DNA from: Klebsiella aerogenes
GTDB lineage: Bacteria > Pseudomonadota > Gammaproteobacteria > Enterobacterales > Enterobacteriaceae
Assembly: GCA_029027985.1 (NCBI GenBank)
Contig: CP119076.1
Coordinates: forward strand, 2,540,422 to 2,604,421
Direction: 5' to 3'
Length of the DNA: 64,000 bases
The notes beneath the pieces were generated by a model that was not told where the DNA came from, made no database searches, and was given only the letters and a program-made list of their open reading frames with translations. The first letter of the stretch is position 1, and the number at the start of each line of letters is the position of its first letter. Below, one piece after another: positions 27,086 to 37,437 of the stretch. The translations under genes and the position numbers were made by a program.

Positions 27086-30000
27086 TTACGCTTTCTCGAT
27101 GTTGACCAGAAACGCCTTATACTCCGGCGTTTGCGAGTTGGAATCGCCGACGTTAGGCGTCAGGGTATTGGCGATATAGCCCTTACGCGCCACGCCTTCA
27201 AAGCCCCAGTGCAGCGGGATACCGACGGTTTCCACCTGCTGGCCGTTAACGTTAAGCGTCCGCAGACGACGCGTCACCACGGCGACCGCGCGAATAAAGC
27301 CGCGTTGGCTGCTGACTTTCACCCAGTCGCCGTTGGCAATACCTTTGCTCTGCGCCAGACCCTCGCTGATTTCAACAAACTGTTCCGGCTGCGCGATCGC
27401 GTTGAGCAGCGCATGCTTGGTCCAGGTGTGGAAATGCTCGGTCAGACGATAAGTGGTGCCGACATACGGGAACTTATCCTTCTTGCCTAACCGGATGGCA
27501 TCGTCGTCATACAGACGGACCACCGGGCTGGAAACCACATTCGGGTGCAATGGGTTGGTACCCAGCGGCGTTTCCATCGGCTCGTAGTGTTCCGGGAATG
27601 GACCTTCCGCCAGCTTATCCAACGCAAACAGGCGGCCAAGCCCCTCTTGCTGCATGATAAACGGCCCGGTTTTGCTCCCCGGCGGCGCGGTGTTGAAGTC
27701 CGGAATATCGTTACCGACCCACTTGCTGCCGTTCCACTGGATCAGCATCCGTTTCGCATCCCACGGCTTACCGTTGATATCCGCCGAGGCGCGGTTATAG
27801 AGGACACGGCGATTCAGCGGCCAGGCCCAGGCCCATCCCAGCGTATTGCCAAGCCCCGATGGGTCGGCATTATCGCGGTTAGCCATCTGGTTGCCCTGCT
27901 CAGTCCAGCTACCGGTGTAGATCCAGCAAGACGAGGCGGTACTACCGTCATCGCGCAGCAGGGCAAAGCTGTTCAGCAACTGGCCTTTTTTCGCCAGCAG
28001 AACCCCGTCCCGATCGTAGAGATCCGCCAGCGCGTAGCCGTTGTTCTCTTTCGCCACTTCTTCAGACTCAGGATGATCCGGCTGTTTGTAGTTCCAGCCC
28101 ATTTTCAGCAGCGGTTCAACGCCTTTACCACCTTCGTTGCGATACATCTCACGCAGACGGTGATAAATCCCGGCCAGAATCTCGCCGTCGTTACGCGCTT
28201 CACCCGGTGCATCCTGGCCTTTCCAGTGCCACTGCAGCCAGCGGCCGGAGTTAGCAATAGAGCCGTCTTCTTCGGCAAAACAGGTAGACGGCAGGCGAAA
28301 CACTTCAGTCTGAATCGTTGATGGGTCAACGTCATTAGACTCTCCGTGGTTCTGCCAGAAGGTCGAGGTTTCGGTCACTAACGGATCGATAACTACCATG
28401 TACTTCAGCTTGCTTAAGCTGCGTACTACCTTATTTTTGTCCGGGAACGACGCAACCGGGTTAAAGCCCTGGCAGATGTAGCCGGTGACTTTGCCGTTAT
28501 CCATCATGTTGAAGTATTTGATAACGTCGTAGGCCTGATCCCATTTCGGCAGCCAGTTGAAGCCCCAGTCATTCTCTTTCGTCGCCGCATCGCCGTAGAA
28601 CGACTTCATCAGACTGACGAAGAATTTCGGATAGTTGCTCCAGTAGTTTACCTGCTCGGCCAGCGTCGCTTTCGGCGTATTGGCGCTGAGATAGCTTTGC
28701 AGATCGGTCTGCTTGTCCGATGGCAGCGTCAGGTAACCGGTCAGGCTGGTCGACAGCAGACCTAAGTCAGTTAACCCCTGAATGTTGGAGTGGCCACGCA
28801 GCGCGTTGACGCCGCCGCCCGCCATCCCCATGTTGCCAAGCAGCAGCTGAATCATCGCCATGGTGCGAATGTTCTGCGCCCCGACGGTATGCTGCGTCCA
28901 GCCCAGCGCATACAGGAAGGTCGTAGTTCTGTCTGCGGCGCTGGTCGAGGCCAACACGTCACAGACTTTCAGGAAGTCCGCTTTCGGCGTACCGCAAATG
29001 TTTTCGACGACATCCGGCGTATAGCGGGCAACGTGCTGTTTCAGCAGGTTCCACACGCAGCGCGGATGGCTTAGCGTCTCATCGCGTTTGGCATAGCCGT
29101 TTTCATCGAACTGATAGTTCCAGGACGATTTGTCGTACTGCCGTTTTTGCGCATCGTAGCCGCTGAACAGCCCATCTTCGAAGGCAAAATCATCCCGCAC
29201 CAGCAGGCTGGCGTTGGTGTAATGCTTTACGTACTCGGCATTGATTTTGTTATTTTCGATCAGGTACAGCAGCACGCCCGACAGGAAGGTAATGTCGGTG
29301 CCGGAACGAATCGGCGCATAGATATCGGCCACCGACGCCGTACGCGTAAAGCGCGGGTCGACGACAATAAGCGTGGCGTCGTTGTTGTTTTTCGCTTCCA
29401 TCGCCCAGCGGAATCCGACCGGGTGGGCTTCAGCGGCGTTACCGCCCATCACCATCACGACGTTGGCGTTTTTAATATCAACCCAGTGGTTGGTCATCGC
29501 ACCGCGACCAAATGTTGGAGCAAGACTTGCTACCGTTGGTCCGTGTCAGACGCGCGCCTGGTTGTCTACCGCCAGCATCCCCAGCGAACGCACGAATTTC
29601 TGCGTCAGCATGCCGGTCTCATTACTCGCTGCGGAGGCGCACAACATCCCGGTGGACAGCCAGCGGTTAACCGTGACGCCCTGCTCGTTCTTTTCAATAA
29701 AGTTGGCGTCGCGGTCGGCCTTCATCAGCGTGGCGATGCGGCTAAACGCCTCATCCCAGGAAATGCGCTGCCATTTATCGGAACCCGGCGCGCGGTATTG
29801 CGGATAACGCAGACGGTTTTCGCTGTGGACATAGTCCAGCAAACCGGCCCCTTTCGGGCATAGCGCGCCGCGGCTCACCGGATGATCCGGATCCCCTTCA
29901 ATATGGTAAATCGCTTCTTTCGCGTTTTTCGCGCCGTCGCCCAGGCTATACATTAATAGCCCGCAGCCCACGGAACAGTAAGTGCAGGTGTTGCGGATCT

Positions 30001-30133
30001 CTTTTGCGCGCAGCAATTTAAAATTGCGTGCCTGAGCCAGCGCCATTTTGGGGGCAAAGCCCAGTGCAGCAGCTGTTGTTCCGGCCATACCGCCTGCGCA
30101 GATTTTAAAAAACTTTCTGCGGCTGACGTCCAT
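27086..30133 (-). CDS. fdnG: Formate dehydrogenase-N selenocysteine/molybdenum subunit FdnG
   Basis: 1015 residues when the in-frame TGA at 29546-29548 is read as selenocysteine, exactly the E. coli length, with Sec at residue 196. Start ATG 30133 (MDVSRRKFFKICAGG) opens a twin-arginine signal, so it is exported folded to the periplasm. A [4Fe-4S] motif (CTYCSVGCG, then CPKG) and the bis-MGD domains follow. Formate oxidation here with nitrate reduction forms a proton-motive redox loop. A naive translation would split the gene into two pieces at the TGA; it is not a pseudogene. Confidence 0.96.
29507..29548 (-). promoter_or_regulatory. Selenocysteine codon and SECIS hairpin in fdnG
   Basis: The TGA (29546-29548) is followed on the minus strand by a bacterial SECIS-like stem-loop: ACCAA pairs with TTGGT, and above it AGCAA/TTGCT with a GTC loop. 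The sequence is nearly that of the E. coli fdnG element bound by SelB. Confidence 0.88.
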
Positions 30134-30199
30134 TGATTCCTCCATGCAGGATGTTTGTTCATCGCGCGGAGGAAACTAACAGCAATGCCCCTGTTTTTT

Positions 30200-30213
30200 T
30201 TGCGTCAAATCAA
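30200..30213 (-). promoter_or_regulatory. Candidate FNR site upstream of fdnG
   Basis: TTGATTTGACGCAA on the minus strand, with one perfect FNR half-site TTGAT and a second half-site CGCAA (consensus ATCAA). It lies about 70 bases before the fdnG start. In E. coli fdnG needs FNR, which supports the reading. Confidence 0.55.
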
Positions 30214-30260
30214 GGTCGAAAACGCTCGCCCCCTTAATAGTCAGCGCTGGCGGGTTTTAC

Positions 30261-30276
30261 TAATCCTTAAGGGTTA
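30261..30276 (-). promoter_or_regulatory. Candidate NarL 7-2-7 box upstream of fdnG
   Basis: TAATCCTTAAGGGTTA (plus strand) matches the inverted-heptamer NarL consensus with one mismatch in each half. It is about 60 bases upstream of the FNR-like site, as in E. coli, where nitrate activates fdnG through NarL. A close relative precedes adhP (14899-14914). Confidence 0.5.
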
Positions 30277-30357
30277 ACGCAGGCGGAAAAGATCGACCAT
30301 CGGCGGGTAAAAGGTGTTATAAATTCCGGCTGCGTTTGGCTAACTATCAGGTTTAAC

Positions 30358-31236
30358 ATGGAAAAAAAGAGAGCGACGTCGGTAGGCTTCGCCGCCATTA
30401 TCTTATGGAGCACAATGGTCGGTTTGATCCGCGGCGTCAGCGAAGGATTAGGGCCGGTCGGCGGCGCAGCGATGATCTATAGCCTCAGCGGCCTGCTGCT
30501 GATTTTTACCGTCGGCTTTCCCCACCTGCGCCAGATCCCGCGCCGCTATCTGCTGGCCGGCAGCGTCCTGTTCGTCAGCTATGAAATCTGCCTCGCGCTA
30601 TCGCTGGGCTTTGCCGCCACCCGTCAGCAGGCGATTGAAGTCGGCATGGTCAATTATCTGTGGCCCAGCCTGACGATTTTGTTCGCCATTCTGTTTAACG
30701 GCCAGAAAAGCAGCTGGCTGGTGATCCCCGGATTATTGCTGGCGTTGTTCGGCGTAACCTGGGTGCTCGGCGGCGAACACGGGCTAAATCTCGATGAAAT
30801 TATCAATAACGTGGTGTCCAGTCCGCTGAGTTATATTCTGGCGTTTATCGGCGCCTTTATCTGGGCAGCCTATTGCACGGTGACCGCGAAGTATGCCAAA
30901 GGCAAAAATGGAATCACCCTTTTCGTCCTATTAACGGCACTCACCCTGTGGTTGAAATTTCTCGCCAGCGACCAGCCGCCGATGCTGTTTAGCTGGCCGG
31001 TGGCGATTAAGCTGGTCACGGTTTCCGTGGCGCTGGGGCTGGCCTACGCGGCGTGGAACGTCGGGATCCTGCACGGTAATGTCAGTTTGCTGGCGGCGGC
31101 CTCTTACTTCACGCCAGTGCTCTCTTCCGCTCTGGCCGCGATACTGCTTAGCGCCGCCCTGTCGTGGTCGTTCTGGCAGGGCGCCGGAATGGTATGTCTC
31201 GGCTCCCTGCTCTGCTGGTATGCGACTCGCCGTTAG
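30358..31236 (+). CDS. yddG: Aromatic amino acid exporter YddG (DMT family)
   Basis: 292 residues, ten membrane helices, EamA/DMT superfamily. Very similar to E. coli YddG: LWSTMVGLIRGVSEGLGPVGG, SLSGLLLIFTVGFP, EVGMVNYLWPSLTILFAILFNGQ (cited in parts). YddG exports phenylalanine, tyrosine, tryptophan and analogues; the Salmonella protein was also linked to methyl viologen resistance. It diverges from fdnG as in E. coli. Its stop overlaps by four bases the convergent stop of benD. Confidence 0.94.
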   Translation: MEKKRATSVGFAAIILWSTMVGLIRGVSEGLGPVGGAAMIYSLSGLLLIFTVGFPHLRQIPRRYLLAGSVLFVSYEICLALSLGFAATRQQAIEVGMVNYLWPSLTILFAILFNGQKSSWLVIPGLLLALFGVTWVLGGEHGLNLDEIINNVVSSPLSYILAFIGAFIWAAYCTVTAKYAKGKNGITLFVLLTALTLWLKFLASDQPPMLFSWPVAIKLVTVSVALGLAYAAWNVGILHGNVSLLAAASYFTPVLSSALAAILLSAALSWSFWQGAGMVCLGSLLCWYATRR

Positions 31237-32009
31237 CCGAGATCGCCGCCCGCTACCGGCAGCGTCACGCCGGTGATATAGCTGGCCTCATCGCTGGCGA
31301 GAAACAGAATCGCATTCGCCTGTTCCGCCAGCGTACCGTACCGATGCAATAGACTGCTCTCCACCGTCTGATCGACGACCTGTTGATACCACGCTTTCTC
31401 CTGCTCGGTGGGCTGCTCGTCGTTGCGTGGCGTCAGGCGCGGCGGCGCTTCGGTACCGCCCGGCGCGACTGCATTAATACGAATGCCGCTGTTGCTGTAC
31501 TCCATGGCAATCGAGCGGGTCAGCGCGTTAACGCCGCCTTTCGCAGCCGAGTAAGGCACCCGATTCACCCCTGCCGTGGCCACCGAGGAGATATTCACGA
31601 TGCTGCCTTTCCCCTGTTTGAGCATCCACGGCAGCACCGCGCGGCAACCCCATAACGTAGGAAACAGCGAGCGGCGGATCTCTTTCTCGATTTGATCCGC
31701 TTGATACTCGGCGAAGGGTCGCGCCCAAATGGTGCCGCCAACGTTATTAATCAGTACATCGATGCGGCCAAAGTGCGCAACCCCGGTGGCAAACACCTGT
31801 TCGGCGCTCTCCCACTGTTCGAGGTCCGCTTCCAGCGCCAGCACCTGACTCGCGAATGGCGCCAGCGCCGCCGCCAGTTCGTGTACATACGTCGAACGGT
31901 CAATTAACAACAGAGCCGCGCCTTCGCGCGCTGCCTGTTCCGCCGTCTGGCGGCCAATCCCCTGCGCCGCGCCGGTGATGGCGACGACTTTATCGCTAAA
32001 ACGCATCAT
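31233..32009 (-). CDS. benD: Benzoate cis-diol dehydrogenase BenD
   Basis: 258-residue short-chain dehydrogenase that oxidises the cis-dihydrodiol of benzoate with NAD+ to catechol and CO2. The NAD-binding GAAQGIGRQ, the NNVG motif and the catalytic YSAAKGG are present. Last gene of the minus-strand catBCA-benABCD cluster, six bases after benC. The 3' end overlaps convergent yddG (TTAG). Confidence 0.92.
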   Translation of the reverse strand: MMRFSDKVVAITGAAQGIGRQTAEQAAREGAALLLIDRSTYVHELAAALAPFASQVLALEADLEQWESAEQVFATGVAHFGRIDVLINNVGGTIWARPFAEYQADQIEKEIRRSLFPTLWGCRAVLPWMLKQGKGSIVNISSVATAGVNRVPYSAAKGGVNALTRSIAMEYSNSGIRINAVAPGGTEAPPRLTPRNDEQPTEQEKAWYQQVVDQTVESSLLHRYGTLAEQANAILFLASDEASYITGVTLPVAGGDLG

Positions 32010-32015
32010 GCCTCC

Positions 32016-33032
32016 TTATGCCGCCGCGCTCTGGCTGGCGATAAATTTCTCGTACCAAAAACCTGCCGGTGAAATACCTTTTTCACGTAGCGCCGTCGAC
32101 ACCGCGTTCACCATCGGCGGCGGCCCGCAGAGATAAATATCAACATCGCCGTTGTTCAGCATCGCGTCATCAAGATGTTCGGTCACAAAACCGCGCTGCG
32201 GGCAGGCGCTATGTTCATCCGCCACCACCGGCAACCAGCGATAGCCCGTCAGATGCTGATTAAACGCGTCCAGCGCCTCGGTTTTCACCAGATCGCAGTC
32301 GCGAGTGACGCCGTACAATAAGGTCACCGGGCGCTGGCTACCCTGCGTCTGTAGGGTCTGTAGCATTGACAACAGCGGCGCCAGACCGGTGCCCCCCGCC
32401 AGCATCAACAGCGGACGTTCGCCGCTGCGCAGATAGAAACTGCCCATCGGGCCGCTGAGAGTCAGGCGGTCTCCCGGCCGCGCTTGCTGGGTCAACCACT
32501 GGCTCATCATACCGCCAGGCACGTTACGGATCAGAAAACGCCCTTCAAGAGAACCCGACGGTGAACTGAACGAATAGGCGCGGACATGCGCCGTACCCGG
32601 CACCTGAATATTGATGTACTGCCCCGGCAGGAAAGCCAGCGGTTCATCCAGCGCGACGACCAACTCAATGGCGGTATCCGACAGCAAATCCACCTGCCGC
32701 ACCTCCGCCTCAACGCTCGCCAGCGCGGTTTTACACTGGGCGGCGGCCACCGGCACATCGATAACGCAATCGCTGGTCGGCACCATCTGGCAGGTCAACA
32801 CCTGACGGGCCTGCGCCTCATCATCGCTTAACGCCTCTTCGAGGTAGTCTTCGCCCATACCATATTCACCGCTGGCGCAGTGGCATTTGCAGGTTCCGCA
32901 GACGCCGTCCGAGCAATCCATTGGCAAATTCACCTTCTGCCGGTAGGCGGCATCCAGCACTTTCTCTCCGGCATTGCACTGAATAAAACGGGTCATGCCG
33001 TCTTCAAAATTGAGAGCAATCGTAAAGGTCAT
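32016..33032 (-). CDS. benC: Benzoate 1,2-dioxygenase reductase BenC
   Basis: 338 residues: an N-terminal plant-type [2Fe-2S] ferredoxin domain (cysteines in DCSDGVCGTCKCHC and VLTCQM), an FAD domain (RAYSFSSP) and an NAD domain (GGTGLAPLLSML). It passes electrons from NADH to the BenAB oxygenase. Nine-base gap from benB. Confidence 0.93.
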   Translation of the reverse strand: MTFTIALNFEDGMTRFIQCNAGEKVLDAAYRQKVNLPMDCSDGVCGTCKCHCASGEYGMGEDYLEEALSDDEAQARQVLTCQMVPTSDCVIDVPVAAAQCKTALASVEAEVRQVDLLSDTAIELVVALDEPLAFLPGQYINIQVPGTAHVRAYSFSSPSGSLEGRFLIRNVPGGMMSQWLTQQARPGDRLTLSGPMGSFYLRSGERPLLMLAGGTGLAPLLSMLQTLQTQGSQRPVTLLYGVTRDCDLVKTEALDAFNQHLTGYRWLPVVADEHSACPQRGFVTEHLDDAMLNNGDVDIYLCGPPPMVNAVSTALREKGISPAGFWYEKFIASQSAAA

Positions 33033-33041
33033 AAGCGCCTC

Positions 33042-33527
33042 TTAAATATGGTAAACGTCGATCACCTGACGGATATAATCGTTATTCAGACACACGGTTT
33101 TGCGGATGATCTGCGGTCTGCCGTCCTGCTCAATCAATGTGCAACAAGTGGTGCCGAAATAGGCATCCGTGTGCTGATAGCGATGGCTCCAGGTAACCCA
33201 GTTGTAGCGCACGGCCAGGCCCTCATCGTTTTCGCCCATTAGTTCAACATTGCTAATCATGTGAGTGGTGCGCGGCTCTGGCGTACTGGCGCCGGAACGC
33301 TCGGTCTTAATGCGATAAACGCGATCTTCCAGCCCCTCGCGGTTGGGGTAATAGATAAGCGAAATCTCTTTTTGCGGATCGCGTGTAAGCCGGTCATCGT
33401 CCCCCCATGCTGGCATCCAGTAGACCACCTGCGGGCTATAACAACTCAACCATTCATCCCACTGGCGGTCGTCCAGCAAGCGGGCTTCGTAGTAAAGAAA
33501 TTGACGAACCTGTTCGAGGTTTAACAT
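33042..33527 (-). CDS. benB: Benzoate 1,2-dioxygenase small subunit BenB
   Basis: 161 residues, the usual length for the beta subunit of class IB ring-hydroxylating dioxygenases (SnoaL-like cone fold). Motifs include QVRQFLYYEARLLDDRQWDEW and DYIRQVIDVYHI at the C-terminus. It has a structural role. The start overlaps the benA stop by one base (TGATG). Confidence 0.93.
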   Translation of the reverse strand: MLNLEQVRQFLYYEARLLDDRQWDEWLSCYSPQVVYWMPAWGDDDRLTRDPQKEISLIYYPNREGLEDRVYRIKTERSGASTPEPRTTHMISNVELMGENDEGLAVRYNWVTWSHRYQHTDAYFGTTCCTLIEQDGRPQIIRKTVCLNNDYIRQVIDVYHI

Positions 33528-34909
33528 CAGGCCACCTCCACACGCTGAGTAATCGACTGGTCATAACGCTGCTGCTCCTGCTCCAGCGCCGCCAGCATCA
33601 CCGTTTGCCAGTGGTGGTGGTGAGCGATATACAGCGCTTCATCTTCGGATTTCACCCCGCTTAAACGCGGCGTAAAGCCAGCATGCCGGGCGTGTTCATC
33701 CGCGCCGTCGACCCAGTGCAACGCGCCGCGGCTCAGATCGCTCCACGCCAGGTTTTCGCCGAGATAGCCGCGCTGGCAAGCGCTGAACTCTTCGAGGTCA
33801 TCCGGCGTCCCCATGCCGCTGACGTTAAAGAAATCTTCGTACTGACGGATGCGCAACGCTCGCGCCTCGTCCGATTCCCCTTTCGGCGCAAAGCACCAGA
33901 TAGTGACTTCGGTTTTATCGACCGCGATCGGGCGGATCACGCGGATCTGGGTGGAAAATTGATCCATCAGGTAGACGTTAGGGTAAATGCACAAATTGCG
34001 GGTTTCGTTCACCATCTGGTCAGCGCGCCGTTCGCCAAACTCTGCCTGCAGGCGCTCACGATGGGCATACACCGGACGAACTTCCGGGTTCAGCGCCCGG
34101 GTCCACAGCAGCATGTGGCCATTATCGAATCCGTAGCCGCCACCGATGCTTTTTGACCAACCGTTAGCGTCAACCGCGTGCGTCCCTTCCGCTTCATAAT
34201 TACGCCGCGACATGGTCGATGCGTAGTTCCAGTGCACGACACTGACGTGATAACCATCGGCGCCGTTCTCTGCACCCAGCTTCCAGTTACCCTCGTAAAC
34301 GTAGCTGGACGAGCCTTTGAGCACTTCCAGCCCTTCTGCCGCCTGGTCGACGATAAGGTCGATAATCTTGCCGGTTTCGCCGAGATAGTCTTCCAGCGGC
34401 TGCACATCCGCGCTGAGGCTACCGAATAAGAAACCGCGGTATGACTGAAAACGTGGCAGCTTTTGCAGATCGTGGGAACCTTCATGTTTAAAGGTTTCAG
34501 GATAACCGCCGGTGCTTTCATCTTTGGCTTTTAATAATTTACCGTTATTGCTGAACGTCCAACCGTGGAACGGACAGGTAAATGAATTTTTATTCCCCGT
34601 TTTCCGGCGGCATAGCATCGCGCCGCGGTGGGCGCAGCTATTAATTAACGCATGCAGCTCATTCTTTTTATCGCGGGTAATAATGACCGGCTGCCGCCCT
34701 AACGTCAGGGTATAATAATCCCCCACCTCGGGGATCTGGCTTTCATGAGCGAGAAAAACCCAATTACCTTCGAATATATGCTTCATTTCAAAATCAAATA
34801 ACTGCGGGTCGGTAAAAATAGAACGATGGCAGCGGTAAATATGATTTTCACGGTCAACAATTAACGCATTGTTGATTTTATCTTTGAGCGCTGAAAGCGT
34901 TTTTTGCAT
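33527..34909 (-). CDS. benA: Benzoate 1,2-dioxygenase large subunit BenA
   Basis: 460 residues. Rieske [2Fe-2S] ligands are Cys92, His94, Cys112 and His115; the mononuclear iron site follows in NGADGYHVSVVHWNY. Adds O2 to benzoate to give the 1,2-cis-dihydrodiol carboxylate. Start ATG has AGGAGC upstream. It follows catA by 107 bases; this gap holds a GC-rich inverted repeat (34982-34986 with 35000-35004) that might modulate read-through. No benzoate importer gene is in the cluster. Confidence 0.94.
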   Translation of the reverse strand: MQKTLSALKDKINNALIVDRENHIYRCHRSIFTDPQLFDFEMKHIFEGNWVFLAHESQIPEVGDYYTLTLGRQPVIITRDKKNELHALINSCAHRGAMLCRRKTGNKNSFTCPFHGWTFSNNGKLLKAKDESTGGYPETFKHEGSHDLQKLPRFQSYRGFLFGSLSADVQPLEDYLGETGKIIDLIVDQAAEGLEVLKGSSSYVYEGNWKLGAENGADGYHVSVVHWNYASTMSRRNYEAEGTHAVDANGWSKSIGGGYGFDNGHMLLWTRALNPEVRPVYAHRERLQAEFGERRADQMVNETRNLCIYPNVYLMDQFSTQIRVIRPIAVDKTEVTIWCFAPKGESDEARALRIRQYEDFFNVSGMGTPDDLEEFSACQRGYLGENLAWSDLSRGALHWVDGADEHARHAGFTPRLSGVKSEDEALYIAHHHHWQTVMLAALEQEQQRYDQSITQRVEVA

Positions 34910-35016
34910 GAGTCAGCTCCTCCTGCAGAATTCAGGATGAAATAAATCGGGTAATTTAATTCACAAGCGAGTGCAGAGTGTGCCCCAGGCCAGGCGCCCG
35001 GGGCCGGTAACGCAGA

Positions 35017-35943
35017 TTATTCTTTGGCGCGTAAACGGGCGCCGCGGTGCTCTTCGTCGGCGTTCAGCGCTTTACACAGGGTAAAATCGAAGCACACTTC
35101 GGTATGCTCGCCGTCCAGTTCACGCTGCGCAATGGTCTCGCGGTCGCTCACTTTTACCGGGTCGGCAATCAAACCGTCGCGGGTGGCAAACGCAAAATCA
35201 TCCCACAGGTATTGATCGCCGCTGAGGTTAATCTGACTGGTCAGATGCTTGTGGCCTGGGGCGGAAACGAAGAAGTGAATATGCGCCGGGCGATTGCCGT
35301 GACGGCCTAACTGATCCAGCAGTTTCTGCGTCGGACCATCTGGCGGGCAGCCATAGCCGGACGGCATGATGCTGCGCACGCTGTAGCGGCCATCGGCGCC
35401 GGTGCGAATACGGCGGCGCAGGTTATAGTCGCTCTGGCTCTGATCGAAGAACGAGTAATTGCCCAGGGTATTGGCGTGCCAGATATCAACAATGGCGTTC
35501 GCCACCGGCTGGCCCTGATTGTCTTTCACCTGGCCATGCAGCCACATCACTTCCCCGGCATCGGTACCGTCATCCATACGGGCGTGGCCATCGGCCAGCG
35601 GCGCATTGGCCACATACAGCGGCCCTTCAATAGTGCGCGGGGTGCCGGTTTCGCGCTGCGCCGCCGCATCGAGGGCGTCCTGACGCAGATCGAGGAAGTG
35701 TTCAAGACCAAGTCCTGCCGCCAACAGCGCCGCTTCCTGACGCCCGCCGAGTTCGTGCAGATAATTCACCGCATGCCAGAACTCTTCTTCTGTGACGTTA
35801 TAGTCGTCGATCAGCGTGCAAATATTCTCCAGCAGACGGTGGACGATGGCTTTAAAACGTTCATTACCGCCAGGGACGTTTAAACCCGCGCCTTCACGTA
35901 ATAATTTCTGCACGGCTTCTTGTTGTACGAAAGCATTACTCAT
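35017..35943 (-). CDS. catA: Catechol 1,2-dioxygenase CatA
   Basis: 308 residues, intradiol ring cleavage of catechol to cis,cis-muconate with a non-haem Fe(III). The iron ligands are visible as Tyr163 (GNYSFF), Tyr197 (SGYGCP), His221 and His223 (RPAHIHFF). The N-terminal helical dimerisation domain is complete. It lies between catC (72-base gap) and benA. Confidence 0.95.
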   Translation of the reverse strand: MSNAFVQQEAVQKLLREGAGLNVPGGNERFKAIVHRLLENICTLIDDYNVTEEEFWHAVNYLHELGGRQEAALLAAGLGLEHFLDLRQDALDAAAQRETGTPRTIEGPLYVANAPLADGHARMDDGTDAGEVMWLHGQVKDNQGQPVANAIVDIWHANTLGNYSFFDQSQSDYNLRRRIRTGADGRYSVRSIMPSGYGCPPDGPTQKLLDQLGRHGNRPAHIHFFVSAPGHKHLTSQINLSGDQYLWDDFAFATRDGLIADPVKVSDRETIAQRELDGEHTEVCFDFTLCKALNADEEHRGARLRAKE

Positions 35944-36015
35944 AATTATTCTCTCTTATCGTTGTAGGATATTTGCCGGGTTATCCCGGCAAGAGGTCAG
36001 GCGTTATTATTATTA

Positions 36016-36306
36016 TTAGCTATCGTCTTCACGAATAGACGAGGGATGACGGCAAAGCGCCTCTACGCGAATATCCATAAAAGGATACAGCGGTAATCCC
36101 ATTAAAATCTGATGCAATTCTTCGGCATCTTTGACATCGAAAATACTCACATTGGCGTAAAGCCCCGCGACGCGCCAAATATGTCGCCATTTGCCTTCAC
36201 GCTGCAATTGTTGCGAATAGGCTTTTTCGCGTTTTTTAATTTCATCCGCTTCGGCGGCAGGAAAACCGAGGGGAATATTGACGGTCATATCAACTTTAAA
36301 TAGCAT
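36016..36306 (-). CDS. catC: Muconolactone isomerase CatC
   Basis: 96 residues, the standard size. MLFKVDMTVNIPLGFP at the start and a central GKWRHIWRVAGLYANVSIFDV are typical. It converts muconolactone to beta-ketoadipate enol-lactone. Twelve bases after catB. Confidence 0.93.
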   Translation of the reverse strand: MLFKVDMTVNIPLGFPAAEADEIKKREKAYSQQLQREGKWRHIWRVAGLYANVSIFDVKDAEELHQILMGLPLYPFMDIRVEALCRHPSSIREDDS

Positions 36307-36318
36307 TATTTTCTCCTG

Positions 36319-37437
36319 TTATGCTTTACGGGTATAGAAGCGCAGTTTGTCTTCATCCAATTCCACACCAAGGCCCGGCGTTTGCGGCAACACCACCTGG
36401 CCGTTGGCAAAGCTGAGCGGCACGCTGACAATATCGTCTTTCAGCAGCAGCGGGCCGAACATCTCGGTCCCCCACTGCAGCGGCAGCGTTGACCACGCGT
36501 GTAGCGACGCGACGGTACCGACGGTGCCTTCCAGCATGGTGCCGCCATACAGGCCAACCCCAGCCGCCTGCGCGACGCGGGCCAGCGCCAGCACGCTATT
36601 CGGTCCCCCGGCCTTGGCTATCTTCAGCGCATAAGCGCCAGTGAAGCCCTGCTGCGCCAACTGATAGCCATCACCGGCGGTCGCCACCGCTTCATCGGCG
36701 AGGATCGCCGTTTCAATCTGCTGGCTCAGGCGCACCAGCGCGGCGTTGTCCTGCGCGCTGACCGGCTGTTCGATCAAATCAACGCCCATCGCCGCCAGTT
36801 CGCGGCAGCCTTTCGCACCGGTAGCGGCATCCCAGGCCTGATTGACGTCAACGCGAATACTGGCACGATCGCCTAATGCTTCGACAATGGCGCGGGTATG
36901 ACGCAGATCGGTGGCTAATTCGCGAGCGCCGATTTTCAGCTTGAAGGCCTGATGGCGACGTTCGGCCAACAGTTTCTCCCCTTCGGCGATATCTTTATCG
37001 GTATCGCCGCTCGCCAGCGTCCACAGCACCGGCAGCGACGTTTGCAGCGCGCCGCCGAGCAGCGCCGACACCGGCAGACCTAAGGCTTTGCCCTGGGCAT
37101 CAAGTAGCGCGGTTTCAATCGCCGATTTCGCAAAGGTGTTGCCTTTAATGGCGTGGTTCATGCGGGCGGTCAGCGCATTCAGGTTATCGGCTGGCTGCCC
37201 TTTCAGCAGCGGCGTCAGGTAGTGAGTCAACGCTGAAGAAATCGCTTCCGGGCTTTCCACGCCGTAGCTCAGTCCGCCAATGGTGGTGGCCTCGCCGATG
37301 CCGCAAATACCATCGGAGCGGGTAATACGCACAATAACCAGCGTCTGGCAGCCCATAGTGGTCATCGACAATTTATGTGGCCGGATGGTCGGCACATCCA
37401 CGATCCAGCTCTCAACGCGTTCTACGGTCGCAGTCAT
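36319..37437 (-). CDS. catB: Muconate cycloisomerase CatB
   Basis: 372 residues from ATG 37437 (MTATVERVESW), with AGGAAC upstream. Enolase superfamily: catalytic Lys in FKLKIGAREL, metal-binding DVNQAW, EQPV and DEAVAT, all in order. It lactonises cis,cis-muconate to muconolactone. First gene of the operon, divergent from the IclR-type regulator with 258 bases between them. Confidence 0.94.
   Translation of the reverse strand: MTATVERVESWIVDVPTIRPHKLSMTTMGCQTLVIVRITRSDGICGIGEATTIGGLSYGVESPEAISSALTHYLTPLLKGQPADNLNALTARMNHAIKGNTFAKSAIETALLDAQGKALGLPVSALLGGALQTSLPVLWTLASGDTDKDIAEGEKLLAERRHQAFKLKIGARELATDLRHTRAIVEALGDRASIRVDVNQAWDAATGAKGCRELAAMGVDLIEQPVSAQDNAALVRLSQQIETAILADEAVATAGDGYQLAQQGFTGAYALKIAKAGGPNSVLALARVAQAAGVGLYGGTMLEGTVGTVASLHAWSTLPLQWGTEMFGPLLLKDDIVSVPLSFANGQVVLPQTPGLGVELDEDKLRFYTRKA

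Noticed and set aside
27086..29497. fdnG as two separate genes or a nonsense pseudogene
   Set aside because: The internal TGA is at the selenocysteine position of E. coli FdnG (196) and is followed by a SECIS hairpin; joined length equals the E. coli protein.
29147..29863. 238-codon plus-strand frame opposite fdnG
   Set aside because: Antisense shadow of fdnG; low-complexity composition typical of the reverse frame and no family match.
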